A program made the position numbers and the translations under genes. Source: Plecoglossus altivelis (taxonomy: Eukaryota > Chordata > Actinopteri > Osmeriformes > Plecoglossidae). From it: a stretch of DNA of 64,000 bases. The first letter of the stretch is position 1. The number at the start of each line of letters is the position of its first letter. The DNA is taken from assembly GCA_036571765.1 (NCBI GenBank), contig BROE01000013.1, positions 13,766,999-13,830,998 on the forward strand. The letters are read 5' to 3'. The notes beneath the pieces were generated by a model that worked only from the letters and a program-made list of their open reading frames with translations, did no database searches and had not been told where the DNA came from. Below are positions 11,501 through 22,775 of the stretch, in pieces.

Positions 11501-14100
11501 GTCTAAATCACAGACATCTTGCTGACCAGCATGGCACGCCTGATGGCAAGACAGCGAGAGAACAAGATGGAGAGAGGGAGAGGGAGGAGGGGGAGGAAAA
11601 ATGGAGAACGAATGGATGAGGGGAAAGAAAGAGAGACACAGGAGTGAGAGAAAGAGATGGACTGAATGAGGAAAAAGGGAGTGGGTGAAAGACAAGGAGA
11701 CAGATAGGAGTGTGAGTCGTAAAGAGAGGGAGAGCGGGTGAGGGAGAGAGGGAGAGTGAGGGAGAGAGAGAGTGAGGGAGAGTGAGAGTGAGGGAGGGAG
11801 AGAGAGAAGGACAGAGAGTTGTAATGCAGCACCGTAGATCTTCTTGCTGTCACGTTACCAAAGTATCTTAAAATAACGCGTGTGATGAATGTGCAATTTC
11901 CTTAATTTACGTGGCTGTGGTGTGCTCAGGGCTACACGCAGGATGGAAATCTTAAATGGGGCTTGAACAGCACTCCTCACAACAAGAAATCAATATGCCA
12001 CGCAGCTTAGTGAACTATCTGCACTGGCCAAGGAGCGAGAGGGTAATTTCCTCTAAACGCCACAAACAACACTCACCCCACCCCCACGACAAACACCATC
12101 ACGCACACACACACTCAGACACACAAACACACACACACACACACATGCACAAACACACAGGCATGCAGACACACGCATGCCGATACGGGTACACAGCGAT
12201 ATCTACACTGCACACACCTATGGGTCTTACCATGAAAGAGCCTCAGTAGCACGTTGTCAGTCCCTGCAACATGGAGCAGGATACAGAGTATGTCACTACG
12301 TCTGGACTGCAACACATTTCTAATGTCAAACGATTTCCCCTGAATCACAATGGAGGATTTGACTTCAGCAAACCTGCTTGACATACCGCATGCAGTAGAT
12401 CCTCCATTACCTATCAGTACTAACAGTCTCCTCTTCAAAGTCTAATCTCAAGGATCATTCTACAATCTCCCAGGGGTCGCTAAACTGTCTGGTTTAACAC
12501 ACGTGGAACCAGGCAAACACAGCTGACCTCTGAACAACCCAGTCCTTTTGACCTTATGACCCCACGACCTCAGCTGATGGCAGCAGGCTCAGTAGGTGTT
12601 ACCATGACTCCAGTATACCAGGCCGCCTCCTAGCATACATCACAGATACAAAGGGAGAACGCCAAAAAGAAATACAGCCATTCGGCTTATGACAAACATA
12701 TAGCTGCATTCAAAGTTAACAGAAAAACCATACAGGTGGCTGTGTTCAAATTCTATCCCCCCCATACTAAACCTAATCCAATCTGTGGCTGAGAGATCCT
12801 ATCAGCCCCCAGTGTATAGAAACAATATAGAGAATGTGCTGGCCTTGTTGTTGTTGGCTCTCTGCACAGCCCCTCAGATAAACAGAGGAGGCTGCTAGCT
12901 CACGTAAGCGCTACCATACATGGATCTCAAAACCCCTCGTGTCCCCAATGCGTTTCCTTGTTGTTCGGCAGACCTGCACACGCCCAGACTGGAGTTGTCC
13001 TTACACCCCTTCCTCATGTCCTCCTCCCCCGACCATCCCTCTCTTCTGGAAACCTGTACTTTTGTACCATGTCAGGATGTGGGGAGGGGAGGGGGGGAGG
13101 ACACACACACACAAGCCACCTCGGCTGCATCATCGCCATGGCCTGATTGGTTTCCAGAGAACCATAGCATGGCTGACAGTAACAGCTTTTTTGTAGTTTG
13201 TGACTCCAGAGGTGGTATATATGGCCCCCCATTATAGTGGCTGGTGCTGTATCCAGAGGGGCGCACTATTAGGAAGGAGGATGAGTCCGTTTATCAGTGG
13301 AAACGGATCTGGAAGAGGCCATCATCTCTCCTGATCTCTCTGAGCAGCCTCAGCCCTCTGACGCTCTCCACCCTCACTGACCAATGACACCAAGCTGTCC
13401 TCTCTCAACCTGCTAGGAGGAAATATGTCACAGGGTTCAAGGGTCAGACTGCTAAAGCCGTGTGATAAGGGAAAGTGCTCGGCACCATTTAGAATGACCC
13501 CACCATCCCCCAGTGCTTGTCCTTAATCCTCTGGCTTGGAAACAAGTTCTTTTTTTTCCCTTTGTGCGCGTGTGAATGTGTAGAGGAAGGTGTTTGGGTT
13601 CGATCCTTCCGTGCGGTGACTCAAGACTAACCCCTGTGCTCAGCCTGGGGCTGTAATAGAAAGGCTGTAATGTGGGGTCACGTCCACGACCCTGCTCTCT
13701 ATGAAGTCTCCTGTTCTCTTCTAATGGTCCCCGTGTCCCTCCGAGGGCCTTATATCTCAGGTGACCGGTTCAATAACAACAAACGCGCGGGGCGGCTATC
13801 TTTCGGAGTGTTTAGATCATAGTTCCACAACATAAGCTGAACAGGACCGTCGGACTTCTATGGAGATTCATTAGCTAAAGGCTATTTGCGCTATAGATTT
13901 TGTTATCACAGCACACCTAACGATCCCTCTGTTATCACTGCATAGCCTTTGATGGTGAAGATGAAATATTACATGAGTAGTGATGTAGCTCGTCAATAAG
14001 TATTGACATCGTGAATACCTGGAATTGTACCACGGGACCAAAAAAAAAAGATCAAATTACATGTATTCAACGTTGGTGTGCGTTGTTGTGCTTACGAAAG
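11501..14100. other. Non-coding stretch with a purine-rich block and short CA runs
   Basis: It holds a homopurine-rich region (about 11555-11820, GGGAGA-type), a CA/CG run (about 12105-12175), and otherwise unique sequence. CACACACA at 13101-13112 follows a G-rich stretch. No reading frame looks like a gene. The 13840-14040 part is AT-rich and repeat-free. Confidence 0.55.
11555..11820. repeat. Homopurine-rich GA/GGGA low-complexity region
   Basis: About 265 bp almost free of pyrimidines on the + strand in its second half (11720-11820), made of GAGGGAGA variants. The minus-strand serine/leucine-rich open frame here is a by-product. Confidence 0.85.
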
Positions 14101-14114
14101 CTGGAATGCAGGTT

Positions 14115-14245
14115 GGTTTGAATGGCGGAGAGGTTATGCGCTAACCCAGAGGCCCTTTCTATACACAAGCCATGTCTCACAAGCAGGTCTAACGTTTGCT
14201 CAGCCTCAGTGAGCTGGAGCTCTGGGTTCAGTCCCCACCCCCTAG
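14115..14245 (+). pseudogene. Possible degenerate tRNA-derived relic (Leu/Ser-like)
   Basis: ATGGCGGAGAGGTTATGCGC near 14122 resembles the D-arm/A-box region of Leu or Ser tRNAs (TGGCNGAGNGGTTAAGGCG). About 100 bp later GGGTTCAGTCCCCACC resembles a T-arm/B-box. The A-to-B distance is too long for an intact tRNA, and no clean acceptor stem is seen. It could be a SINE head or chance. Confidence 0.25.
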
Positions 14246-15340
14246 ATGCTACAAACTAACCCACTATAGGGGGTTAATTGTGGTATGGTTCATCCCAACT
14301 CTCTACCTCGGCGCTCCAGGAATGACACCCGCTCACGGCTCTTCTTAAAGCTCATTATCACGGTTAAATTATTTCCTCCCACAAGCCCGTTAATTAACAC
14401 TCACGTCCAGACCACGTCTGGTCGCACAAATTGATTACAACATCAGACCCAGACTCTGGACGCCGCTCAGGCTTCCGTGGAACAAAGGAACCCAGGAAGA
14501 GAGAGAGCAGCCCAGGCAGACTCCCAAGGCCTGCTATGGTAACGGCTGGAAACACCCTACATATGTCAGCATGCGTGTGATAGAAGTGGCAGTGAGCGTA
14601 TTTCCCTTCACAAGCTCAGGCTAATGAGTGATTGAAGCTAATGCATTCACACAGCAAAAACAAAGGAAGCAGGGAGATCAACAGCAGTCTGCTCCCTGCA
14701 ACACTCCACGCGCGCACATGCGCTCGCGTACACAAACACACACACATACACACACACATACACACCCTCAACACAGAGAGCTGTTGTACCATCCTCATCA
14801 TGGCAGCGGTGCAAGGTCTAGTAATTTCAGGCTTGGCCTCAATCATCTGCATTAGAGGTAATTTTTAGTCCTGAAGGGGTTAATTAGGGGCTGAGAGAAA
14901 AGCCCAAATTAATTGGCTCATGTCCGAATGTGAAAAAGAAAGGAAGATGGAGGGAGAGAGAGAGAGAGAGGGAGAGGGAGATATCTTGGCGTTTTCATAC
15001 ATTAAGAATGGCTGACAGCAGTTAATTGCCATGGACATAAATAGAATCTTAATAGTAGGAAAAAATAAATAAATAAAGGACAAAAAAAAAATGTAAATGG
15101 GATAGGATATTGCCGAGAAACACACCTTTTTAAATGAGGGTCAGTTTGTAAACTGCACTCTGTTTAAACAGAAGGTGAAGAGAGGAAAGTAGAGAGAGAG
15201 GGAGAAAGAGAGAGCGAGAAAGAGACACAGACAGTCTTCGGAAGAGAAAGGAGAGATGGAAGCCTTCTGCATCACAGGTTCTTATTTATTTATTTTCTTT
15301 TTCTTCTTCTACTTTTTTTTTCTTCTTCTTCTTCAGCGTG
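14246..15340. other. Non-coding stretch with CA and GA runs
   Basis: Unique sequence with a CA-rich patch (about 14728-14766), a GA block (about 14945-14980) and a second GA block (about 15178-15225), ending in a T/TTC-rich run (15290-15333). No gene seen. Confidence 0.55.
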
Positions 15341-15650
15341 AAGGTACGGTGACGGCCGTCACGCCTGAGTGGCCCTGAAACAGAGTCGGCAAAAAGCTGA
15401 AGGAGAGCTCTCGTCCTGAAAGCCTCATCAGGACTTGTCATCGCTCTAATGAATATCATTTAAATTGCTTTGTATATCGGAGTGAGTTTGGATGTCGATT
15501 TAATTTGCGCATGTGTTGGAGTTCTTCTGCTTGGCTAGGCGGACGGAGAGAGGCAGACTAATGAAAAGCGAGCTGGGGTGACAGCATGATGAGACTCGAC
15601 CCAATCAGATGGGTTTGAAAGGAAATTCTGACAAGGCGGAGAGAATAAAA
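15341..15650. other. Candidate conserved non-coding element with 14-bp palindrome
   Basis: Repeat-free, balanced sequence between low-complexity blocks. It contains the perfect palindrome GTGACGGCCGTCAC at 15349-15362 and homeodomain-type AT-rich motifs (CTAATGAATATCATTTAAATTG, shown here in part as CTAATGAATATC, and CGATTTAATTTGCGC). The texture is like vertebrate enhancers near developmental genes. Conservation was not tested. Confidence 0.3.
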
Positions 15651-15657
15651 CACACTG

Positions 15658-15775
15658 ACACACACACGCGCGCACGCACACACACACACCCACGCAACAC
15701 TCTCACAGATAAAGATAGGTACACATACACACAAGCGTACACAGATACAGATAAAGATACACACGCGCGCGCACA
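15658..15775. repeat. CA-rich degenerate microsatellite cluster
   Basis: CA runs with CG interruptions (ACACGCGCGCAC at two places) separated by short unique segments, including GATAAAGATA repeats (about 15708-15752). Confidence 0.85.
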
Positions 15776-16329
15776 AAAAACCCCACAGAGGAAGTGTCTG
15801 CAGACAGGTTTGTGTTATCAAGGCTCCTGGTGTATTGTGGGATTGAAGAGGCTGCACCTGTTCTCATTTGCAGATATGCCCTGTTGGGGGCTGTCCTAAT
15901 GATGGCTGTGAAGCGTCCCTGAGCTCAGGATATGCTAAATAAAACCACTAGTCTTTCCTGGGGATGGCCCATCCCTGCTTATAAGCATGGCCTTATCAAA
16001 ATGAAATTACAATATATGCTGATACTGTATTTCACCCCTCCCCTCCCCTCTGCTCCTCTCCCTCCCATCCTCTCTCTCCCCTCATCCCTTCATCCCAGTT
16101 TGCACACCGTGCCCCCTCTCTCCCGCTGGAAGCCGTGAAATATTACAACCTTTCCCAAAGCAAAAGATATAAATCCACATTGAGGAATTGCAAAAACAGC
16201 ACAAAGCATTTCCAGGCCGGCGGTATCTAGCGAGGCGCTGATGATTTAGCAGTGCAGGTGTATCGGGATCTGAGCGAGGCTCAGACAAAGCGAGTCAGCG
16301 CCGCCCACAGCCTCTCTCTCTATCGCCTC

Positions 16330-16560
16330 CTCTGCAGTCCGCAGCAACGCTAAACATTTCTATTCAGCTACCACTGGCATGCACGGGATTTTAATTGAGT
16401 CAAATCCAATTATGAACTACCAATTAGCTGTTAATGTCATCAATTAGGCTCTCATGCTTGTCATATCAGGATGTGTCACAGATGTGGAAAATACACGGTG
16501 AATTCAGCGCATTATCTTTTTTTTTCTCATGCAGTTGTGGTATGTCCTTCCATTCTGAGT
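16330..16560. other. Candidate conserved non-coding element, ATTAG/CAATTA-rich
   Basis: Repeat-free island rich in homeodomain cores: TTTTAATTGAG, CCAATTATG, CCAATTAGC, TGTTAATG and TCAATTAGG occur within about 90 bp (16390-16450). Such density is common in enhancers of developmental genes. Conservation is not verified. Confidence 0.3.
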
Positions 16561-19500
16561 CAGTGTTTAAGGAATCAGGTTAACAAAACACAGACTTGAC
16601 AAACAACACCTGTCTTCATATTTCAATCCCTTTTTTTCAATGAGCGATATGTTTTGATAGTGATTTAACATTTCAAGTAAAGTATTTAAAGAAAGCACCA
16701 TTGACACCTGGACTTGAATGTATAGCTGCATTATTGTCTGATTGTGGAAGCTCTTGTGGATGAAACCTGCTCTTGCCCTCGTCGGGCCAACATCTGGGGG
16801 TCGTAGAACATATCTATCCAAGATAAAGGCTGAGAGGACTGGAGAAAGCAATGTCCATGACAAGCCACACAAGTTAAACAGACATACATAATAGGATATT
16901 AAACTTTAACTAGCCCGTATTCATTCCAATCATGTAGAGGGAAGACGTCTAAAACTTCAGCCTCCAAATTTCATTTGTGTCTCACTGGAAACGTTCGATT
17001 TATGAGGCCTTTTGTTTCACGGAGGCTATATGCCGAGCTGAGAATGGACCCAGTTAGTCCTCTCTCTCTCTGCCTCTCTCTTTCTCTCTCTCTCTCACTC
17101 TCTCTCTTTCCTTCCCCTTTGGAATATGTCTTCATTTGTGAAAGCTCAGCTCATGCCATGGTGGAACTCTTATTGGTAGGACCTTGTTCCCCCCTGGGGT
17201 CCTGTTAACTGTTGCACAGGATATAACAATTGAAAATCCCAGATACTTCCTGGTGCTGTGAGTGACTTCATGATCTGAGACAGCAGACTAATTTAGGACA
17301 GTTAGAGAGGCATAGTGACAATGGTTTCACTCTGGCTCTCTACAGTCCCTCTGATGTAGCTGCATGGCCTGGTGTTATAAAGCTACACCACACATTTAAG
17401 CACTGCAGACTTGATCACAAGATTCCCCGTTTTGTATTTTGTGGACTTTTTCTGTGGAACAATGTGGACCTTTTCTGTGAACTCAGACAGTGCATAGAAG
17501 ATATAATAAGCATGATTTAAAACCTTGTTCAGTACCCAGATTGTAGGCAAAGTTCAAGAACATAAAGCCTACAAATATCCTCTAGAACATCCCTGTCAGA
17601 GAACACAAAGGCAGGCCATTGAACAGACGACTTCCTCCGAAGACGCACAGCTAAAATAACAGACTTAGAGGAACAGGAAGGAGGAGGTGAAGAGCAGAGG
17701 GGAGGCGAGGAGGAGTGGAGGAGAGGAGAGGAGAGGAGAAGAGTAGAGGGTGCGACCAAATGAGATCTCATTTCAGAGGATCTGCAGAGGAACTGATCTG
17801 CTGATGAGATGAAAGGCTGTCATGACGACGGTCGGCCCGGGAGATCTCTCTCCTCTTAACTAACCTGCATCTTGACAGGCCAATCAAGCCCCCTGGAGCG
17901 TAATTAAATGATAAGTTCATATTTGAGGGACAATTGTGTGGCGTCGGCGGGGTTGTCACAGCGCGGGGCAACGTGATGGAGACCCTTATTAGCAGCCACA
18001 GGGCTCTTACACACACACCCGCACACACACGCACACACGCACACACGCACACACACACTGAGATTGTTTAAGATACGTTTAAGAAGGGCAGATGGAGGTA
18101 GAGGGGAACATGCACTTCACCATGTTCCACAAGCGAGCGGGCTCCAGTGAACCAATGAGAGTCTGCGAGGGGCACATCTCCCTGCTTGATATGCAAACGT
18201 CTTTTCTATGCAAAACAGGAGGGAGCATCTCAGATGCAGCTGTGGATGCTGTGGAAGACGGCCCAAGGCCAAGGTGCACCAGAACCCTCGGGGGGGAGAG
18301 AGAGAGCAGGGAAGGAAAATGTGCAGAGGGGAAAAAAGAACCAGGAAGCAACCGAGCGTCTGTGATGCCCACGCATCCTCTCTTTGTCCGTTCAACTTCA
18401 GGATTTCTGAAAGGTGGACTAGGTATTCATCGCAGCACACCAACGTTCGTTCGAAGGTGTGCAAACAGCAGACTCTCAATTCAAAGCAGGATGTGAGGAG
18501 AGGGGTTTTTTTTCTTTTCTTTTTTTCCTCCTCTTCTCTCGTTTTCTTTTTCTTCTCCGTCAATAATCCCCTTCCTTCCCCTGTCTCTAAGTCCCTGTGT
18601 GTTTTAATCCTGCCCGTCTCGCCAGGAGGCCATTGTGACGCTCTCTCATTGTGTCTGAGGCACAAAGCTCTCTCTGTTGTCTGGCCAGTTTCCTGCTCCA
18701 AACACAGCATGTCCTCTCAATGGATACCTCCTCTACCCTCCTCTCTTCCTCTCCTCCTCTCCTCTCTTCTCCTCAATCTGGGAGAAAGGGAAGGGGAGGG
18801 GACGAGGTGTTTGCTTAGTAACTTAGGTTTCGAGGAGGGATACTGTTGTCAGCCAAAGAAAACCCGATGCCCAGAAAAGTGAAATCATGCTCCCCGTAGC
18901 ACCGAGTACCAAACCAGGATGTCAGTTCCTTCTTATTGTCACATTGAACAGGTAGAGTCCATGAGCAGCGCGTTTGGGGAAAGTTAAGGGGATCCGACAC
19001 AAGAAGAAAAAGTTCTTCATTACAAAAGCAATGTAACATGAAATCAAGTCAAACTTTGGATTTTCTCTCCGTACTGCTGTAGCTGAAAGAGCAGCAATAA
19101 AGTACAGCCCACTTCAAGTTTGAGCTCCACAAATCAGAGCACCTAGTTAAATTGAACCTTTATATAACTTCCATGTAAAGGTCACCTCTCTTTTTCGGAG
19201 GTAATTTAAAGATCAGAGTAGTCAGTGTTTCCATCTCTCTCACGCACAGGGACTCTGTCACGCAGAAACAGCAGGGGAGGTGAGAACTTCTAATTATTTC
19301 TGAACCATATGCACACTCATGACGCTAGAGTCGGAATACCTTAGAGCTTCGCCGCTCAAAGATTCTGTGGATTCTATGCCAAACCGTTAACTGTCATTTA
19401 TCAGTCTCTCACGATCTCGCCCTCAGGCTGTACGTGCTGTCTGACACTCTCTCGCACACACCTTAGTCGTTTAGAGAAGGTATCTGACACGCAGTGAAGC

Positions 19501-20000
19501 ACCTGGATGAGTGTGTTGTTGAATGATTCGCCTCTGTTAAGCAAATCCAGTAGGATACGCCATGTGTACTTGTAAATGGACATAGCGCTAGAAGAGCTTT
19601 AAGTGAGGAAACAAACTCGGTGACATTCGCGACACCAGTTGAGTGCAGAGGTGTATCGTATTTACTGAGAGAGAGAGGAGGGGGATGCACGTGTCGAGTG
19701 AAAGAGATTAGAGACGAAAGTGAGCAGAAGAGCCGTTCCGAAGAGGAGGACAGACAGGGAGAAAAATGGGAGTAAAGTCAGTCGCAGGCTACCCAGAGTA
19801 AGCAACAGTACAGAGAGAGATAAGGGGGGGAGGAGAGAGAGAGAGAGGAGAAGAGAGAGAGAGCGAGAGAAGAGAGCGAGGGAGAGAGAGAGAGAGAGAA
19901 GGAGGAGAAAGAAGATAGGAGAGAGAGGAGAGCAGTAGGTAGCGTAGTAGATAGGGGAGCGCGAATGAGCACAGAATCGTGGATGGGAAGGAGGTATTTG
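16561..20000. other. Non-coding stretch, mixed unique and low-complexity sequence
   Basis: It contains a CT run (about 17059-17110), GGAGAG-type purines (about 17690-17745), an AT-rich repeat-free piece (about 17870-17950), CA with CG (about 18009-18058), CT/TTTC-rich sequence (about 18508-18560 and 18728-18775) and a purine block (19811-19934). The longest open frame (224 codons, 18208-18882) has no recognisable domain and runs through low-complexity sequence, so it is not called. Confidence 0.55.
19811..19934. repeat. Homopurine GA-rich tract
   Basis: About 120 bp nearly devoid of pyrimidines on the + strand, with GGAGAGAGA units. Long homopurine mirror-like tracts can form triplex (H-)DNA; this is inference from composition. 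Confidence 0.85.
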
Positions 20001-20219
20001 GGTTAAAGAATGTCCAGTCGTCGTCATAACTTTTTAAAAAGCCACTATGGCCTCCTACGGGGTATCACTTGATGCTCGCTCTGATTACTTGTCCGCCGTC
20101 TGATTTCCTCGCCGTACTGGAGTTGCCATGATCCCTATAACCTCTCGCTCAGGAGAAGCTGGACAAAATGGCAGTTTTGCCCTGACGCCTGACGGACCAT
20201 GCCCAGACTCTAGTCTCAG

Positions 20220-20300
20220 GGCACTCTTCTATATATCGTTAATTTAATGCATGATGACGTGGCCAATTACAGCGCGGCCGCACGCTCAAATAGCATGTCA
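20220..20300. other. Short AT-rich island with a NotI-type GCGGCCGC
   Basis: Contains CGTTAATTTAATGCATGATG followed by GACGTGGCCAATTAC and GCGGCCGC. It has homeodomain-like cores and a CCAAT box on one strand, but no further promoter features. It is possibly regulatory. Confidence 0.2.
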
Positions 20301-20688
20301 AAGCCTGTGTATCAATCTATTAGCCCCTGTCTCCCTGTACATTACAAGACACCTTAACACCCAGCTCACTGGGGGAAAGTGCTGACCTCATGAGGAAACC
20401 AACCTGAGATCTCCACCTCAGGACCTTTTAAAGAATATGAACCTTAATGAGAGGAAGACTGGAATCCACCTGGGCTCTGAGGCTGAAGAGGGAGATGGCT
20501 CCTCTATATCATAGGGAGAGCACTCAAGGTAATGTGCTTAGTCAAATGGCAGGAGTGCTATAGTTTAGGAAGTGGTTTATGTCTCCAGCCTGGTTGGGGA
20601 TGCACTGTCTACCCAGCATGAGAGGACTACAGTTGATGATGGTGGACTGGTGGGCTTGGTATAAGATAACTGCTCATCCATGCCTGGA

Positions 20689-20755
20689 GCCGTTAGCTCA
20701 GCAGGCTGTGTTTGTGAACATGCATGAGGGCCAGGTTCAAGTAGGTCTCATTTCA
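20689..20755 (+). pseudogene. tRNA-like sequence (tRNA-Lys-like SINE head or pseudogene)
   Basis: TAGCTCAGCAGG at 20694-20705 is an exact fit to the pol III A-box consensus of tRNAs. GAGGGCCAGGTTCAAGT (about 20727-20743) closely resembles the tRNA-Lys stretch leading into the T-loop, with B-box GGTTCAA at 20734. The A-to-B spacing of 40 bp is near the tRNA norm. The 3' half of the T-arm and the acceptor stem do not pair, so it is not a functional tRNA. No recognisable SINE body follows. Confidence 0.4.
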
Positions 20756-21930
20756 GTAAGTCTGAATCTCCATTCCTTTCTCCCTCCTCACCCCCCCCCC
20801 CCCGGCTCAGTCTTTCTTCCTCTTGTCTTTCACTCTCTCCCCCTTCACTTTCACTACTTCCCTCTCTCCTCGATCCCCCTCGTGGGACTTTTCCTCTGAC
20901 AGAGAGGCTGTAAAGTTTGTCTGCCTTAGCTCACTCTTTGATGCTGTCACTTTCGATCCAGTCACAAAGTTCAGGCCCATCAACTGCTTGCAAATTAGAA
21001 GCCCTTCACTCCCTCCCTCTTTCTTCCCCTGTCTCTCTCTCTCTCTCTCTCTTCTTCCCCTCCATCTCTCTCTCCATCTCTATCTCCCCTCTTTTCCTCC
21101 CTCCCTCACTCTCCTTCCATTTGTCTTTCTCTCTGTCTCTCTCTGCATCTTTTGCCCTCTCCTTCTCTATCTGTCTATCTATCTGACTTCCTCTCTCCAC
21201 CCTACCTCTCTTTCTCCGCCCATTCTCCCCTCCTCTCCTCCGTCTCTCTCCTCTCCAGAAGACAGCGCAGAGATGCTGCCAAAGGCCTGTTGTTCTTGCC
21301 CTCCAAAAAGCTTCCACTCTGCCTTTTGAATCTGCCATCAGTGCACATGACACATCAGAAAAGACACACTGGCTCCTTTAATGGCCGTCATTGGGGGAGG
21401 CTGGGGAAGGCAGGGACAAGGAGGTGGAGCAGGAGGTAGTGGGGGACGGAGAGGTAGAAGGGGAGGTAGAGGGGAGTTAGAGGGAGCAGCAGGGGGAGAA
21501 AGAGGAAGGCTTTGGTGGCCTCCGTGCTCAGTGACATGTCCCTAGAGTGTCGTCATCAGTGTTCATGCTTATCTAAAAGATCCATGAGGTTGAAGACGTG
21601 TCCTGCAGTGAGACAGAGGGACAGAGAGATGGAGGGAGGCTGGGGTGGAGGGACACAGACAGGCAGGGACACCAAGTGAATGGTGGATAGAGGGAGACAG
21701 AGAGGGACAGTGAGAGAGGGATGAATGGAGACAGAGCCAGAGCAGGGACAATGGGAGAAGGGTGGAGAGAGAGAGAGAGACACGGAGAGAGACGGACAGT
21801 GAGAGAGGGATGTAGAGATAGAGACAGAGAGGGACCGTGAGAGAGAGAGCAACAGTGACAGGGTTAGATCTCTAGAGTGACAGAGCTAATCCAGCTAGTC
21901 ACTGTGCCTCGTGTCGTGTTCAGGATCGCT
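20756..21930. repeat. Pyrimidine-rich then purine-rich low-complexity block
   Basis: After a poly(C) run (about 20790-20804), CT-rich sequence dominates 21003-21258 and GGGACAGAGAGA-type purine sequence dominates 21608-21855. The two arms have opposite strand bias and are separated by about 350 bp of unique sequence. The long serine/leucine open frames here are artefacts of this composition. Confidence 0.8.
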
Positions 21931-22310
21931 CTCTGATCAGCTCGTATTAAAGCTAAACACTTTGAATGATTTGGAGGAAAATCAAAATCAATTTGCGCGA
22001 GCCCTCTATTCGGAGCAGTCCCCTCGGGGCTCCGGCATGTCACATCCTGTCGTGGCCAAATTGACGTTTTGACACGCAAAGTTAGATGGGAAAAAAGGCA
22101 AAGCGAGTGAATGAAGATGAGTTCCCTCTCCAAGCCCTTTGAGAGAAAGGTAGTTTGTTCTGTCCCAACATGTCACAGCTAAAGAGGAACAATCATGGCC
22201 TGTCAATCAGGGCGCTTCTCTCACCGTCAAAGCAAGCGCTCCCAATGGCTCCCCTTCCTGTGTTTTATAGTGTCATATAAATTATGCTAGCTGGCGTATG
22301 CTAACGCCGG
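21930..22310. other. Candidate conserved non-coding element upstream of the TGACAG cluster
   Basis: Repeat-free sequence with GTATTAAAGC, GAAAATCAAAATCAATTTG and AAATTGACGTTTTGACACG, ending with CCTGTCAATCA (22199-22209), a minus-strand copy of TGATTGACAGG. Texture is like an enhancer; conservation was not tested. Confidence 0.3.
22199..22209 (-). promoter_or_regulatory. PBX-MEIS/PREP-type site TGATTGACAGG (copy 2)
   Basis: CCTGTCAATCA on the + strand is the reverse complement of the 11-mer found at 9001, 22467 and 34560. It lies 258 bp before the next copy, in opposite orientation. Confidence 0.4.
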
Positions 22311-22466
22311 TCCCAGTGCAGCACTGGGGAGCAGACGGAGTTTGACGGACAGACAGACGGACGGATGACAGGCGGTGACAGCAGGATGAGTCTGGTGTGT
22401 GACACGCGGTCTGACATGCGGCTTGACGGACAGAAGGTTGTCACAGACGCTGGCCATGGTGACGGC

Positions 22467-22477
22467 TGATTGACAGG
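22467..22477 (+). promoter_or_regulatory. PBX-MEIS/PREP-type site TGATTGACAGG (copy 3)
   Basis: An exact copy of the 11-mer, closing a 280-bp stretch with further TGACAG and TGACGG cores (GATGACAGGCGG, GGTGACAGCAGG, CTTGACGGACAG). Confidence 0.4.
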
Positions 22478-22520
22478 CGGAGTGTTATCTGGAACTTGTT
22501 GTTTTTCTTTCTGTTGAACC

Positions 22521-22541
22521 CGGAGAGAAGGGTGGGGGGAA

Positions 22542-22593
<52 letters not shown>

Positions 22594-22775
22594 GGGAGAG
22601 AGAGAGGGAGAGGGAGGAAATAGAGAGGAAGGACAAGGGGGGAAGAGAGATACACTAGACAGAAAGAGAGAGAGAGGAAGAGGGTGAGAGTGAACGAGAA
22701 AGAGAGAGTGACGGCGAGAGAGAGAGAGACCGAGTGTGTGTGTGAGAGAGAGAAGAGGAGGATGAGAGGGATCAG
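22521..22775. repeat. Long (GA)n/(GGGA)n homopurine region
   Basis: About 250 bp of GA-type repeats, with nearly uninterrupted purines in 22521-22640. It immediately follows the TGACAG cluster. Confidence 0.9.

Noticed and set aside
13595..13615. GGGTTCGATCC as a tRNA B-box
   Set aside because: No A-box or tRNA-like fold was found upstream at the right distance.
18208..18882. 224-codon open frame
   Set aside because: Contains long phenylalanine/serine runs from CT-rich sequence and has no recognisable domain.
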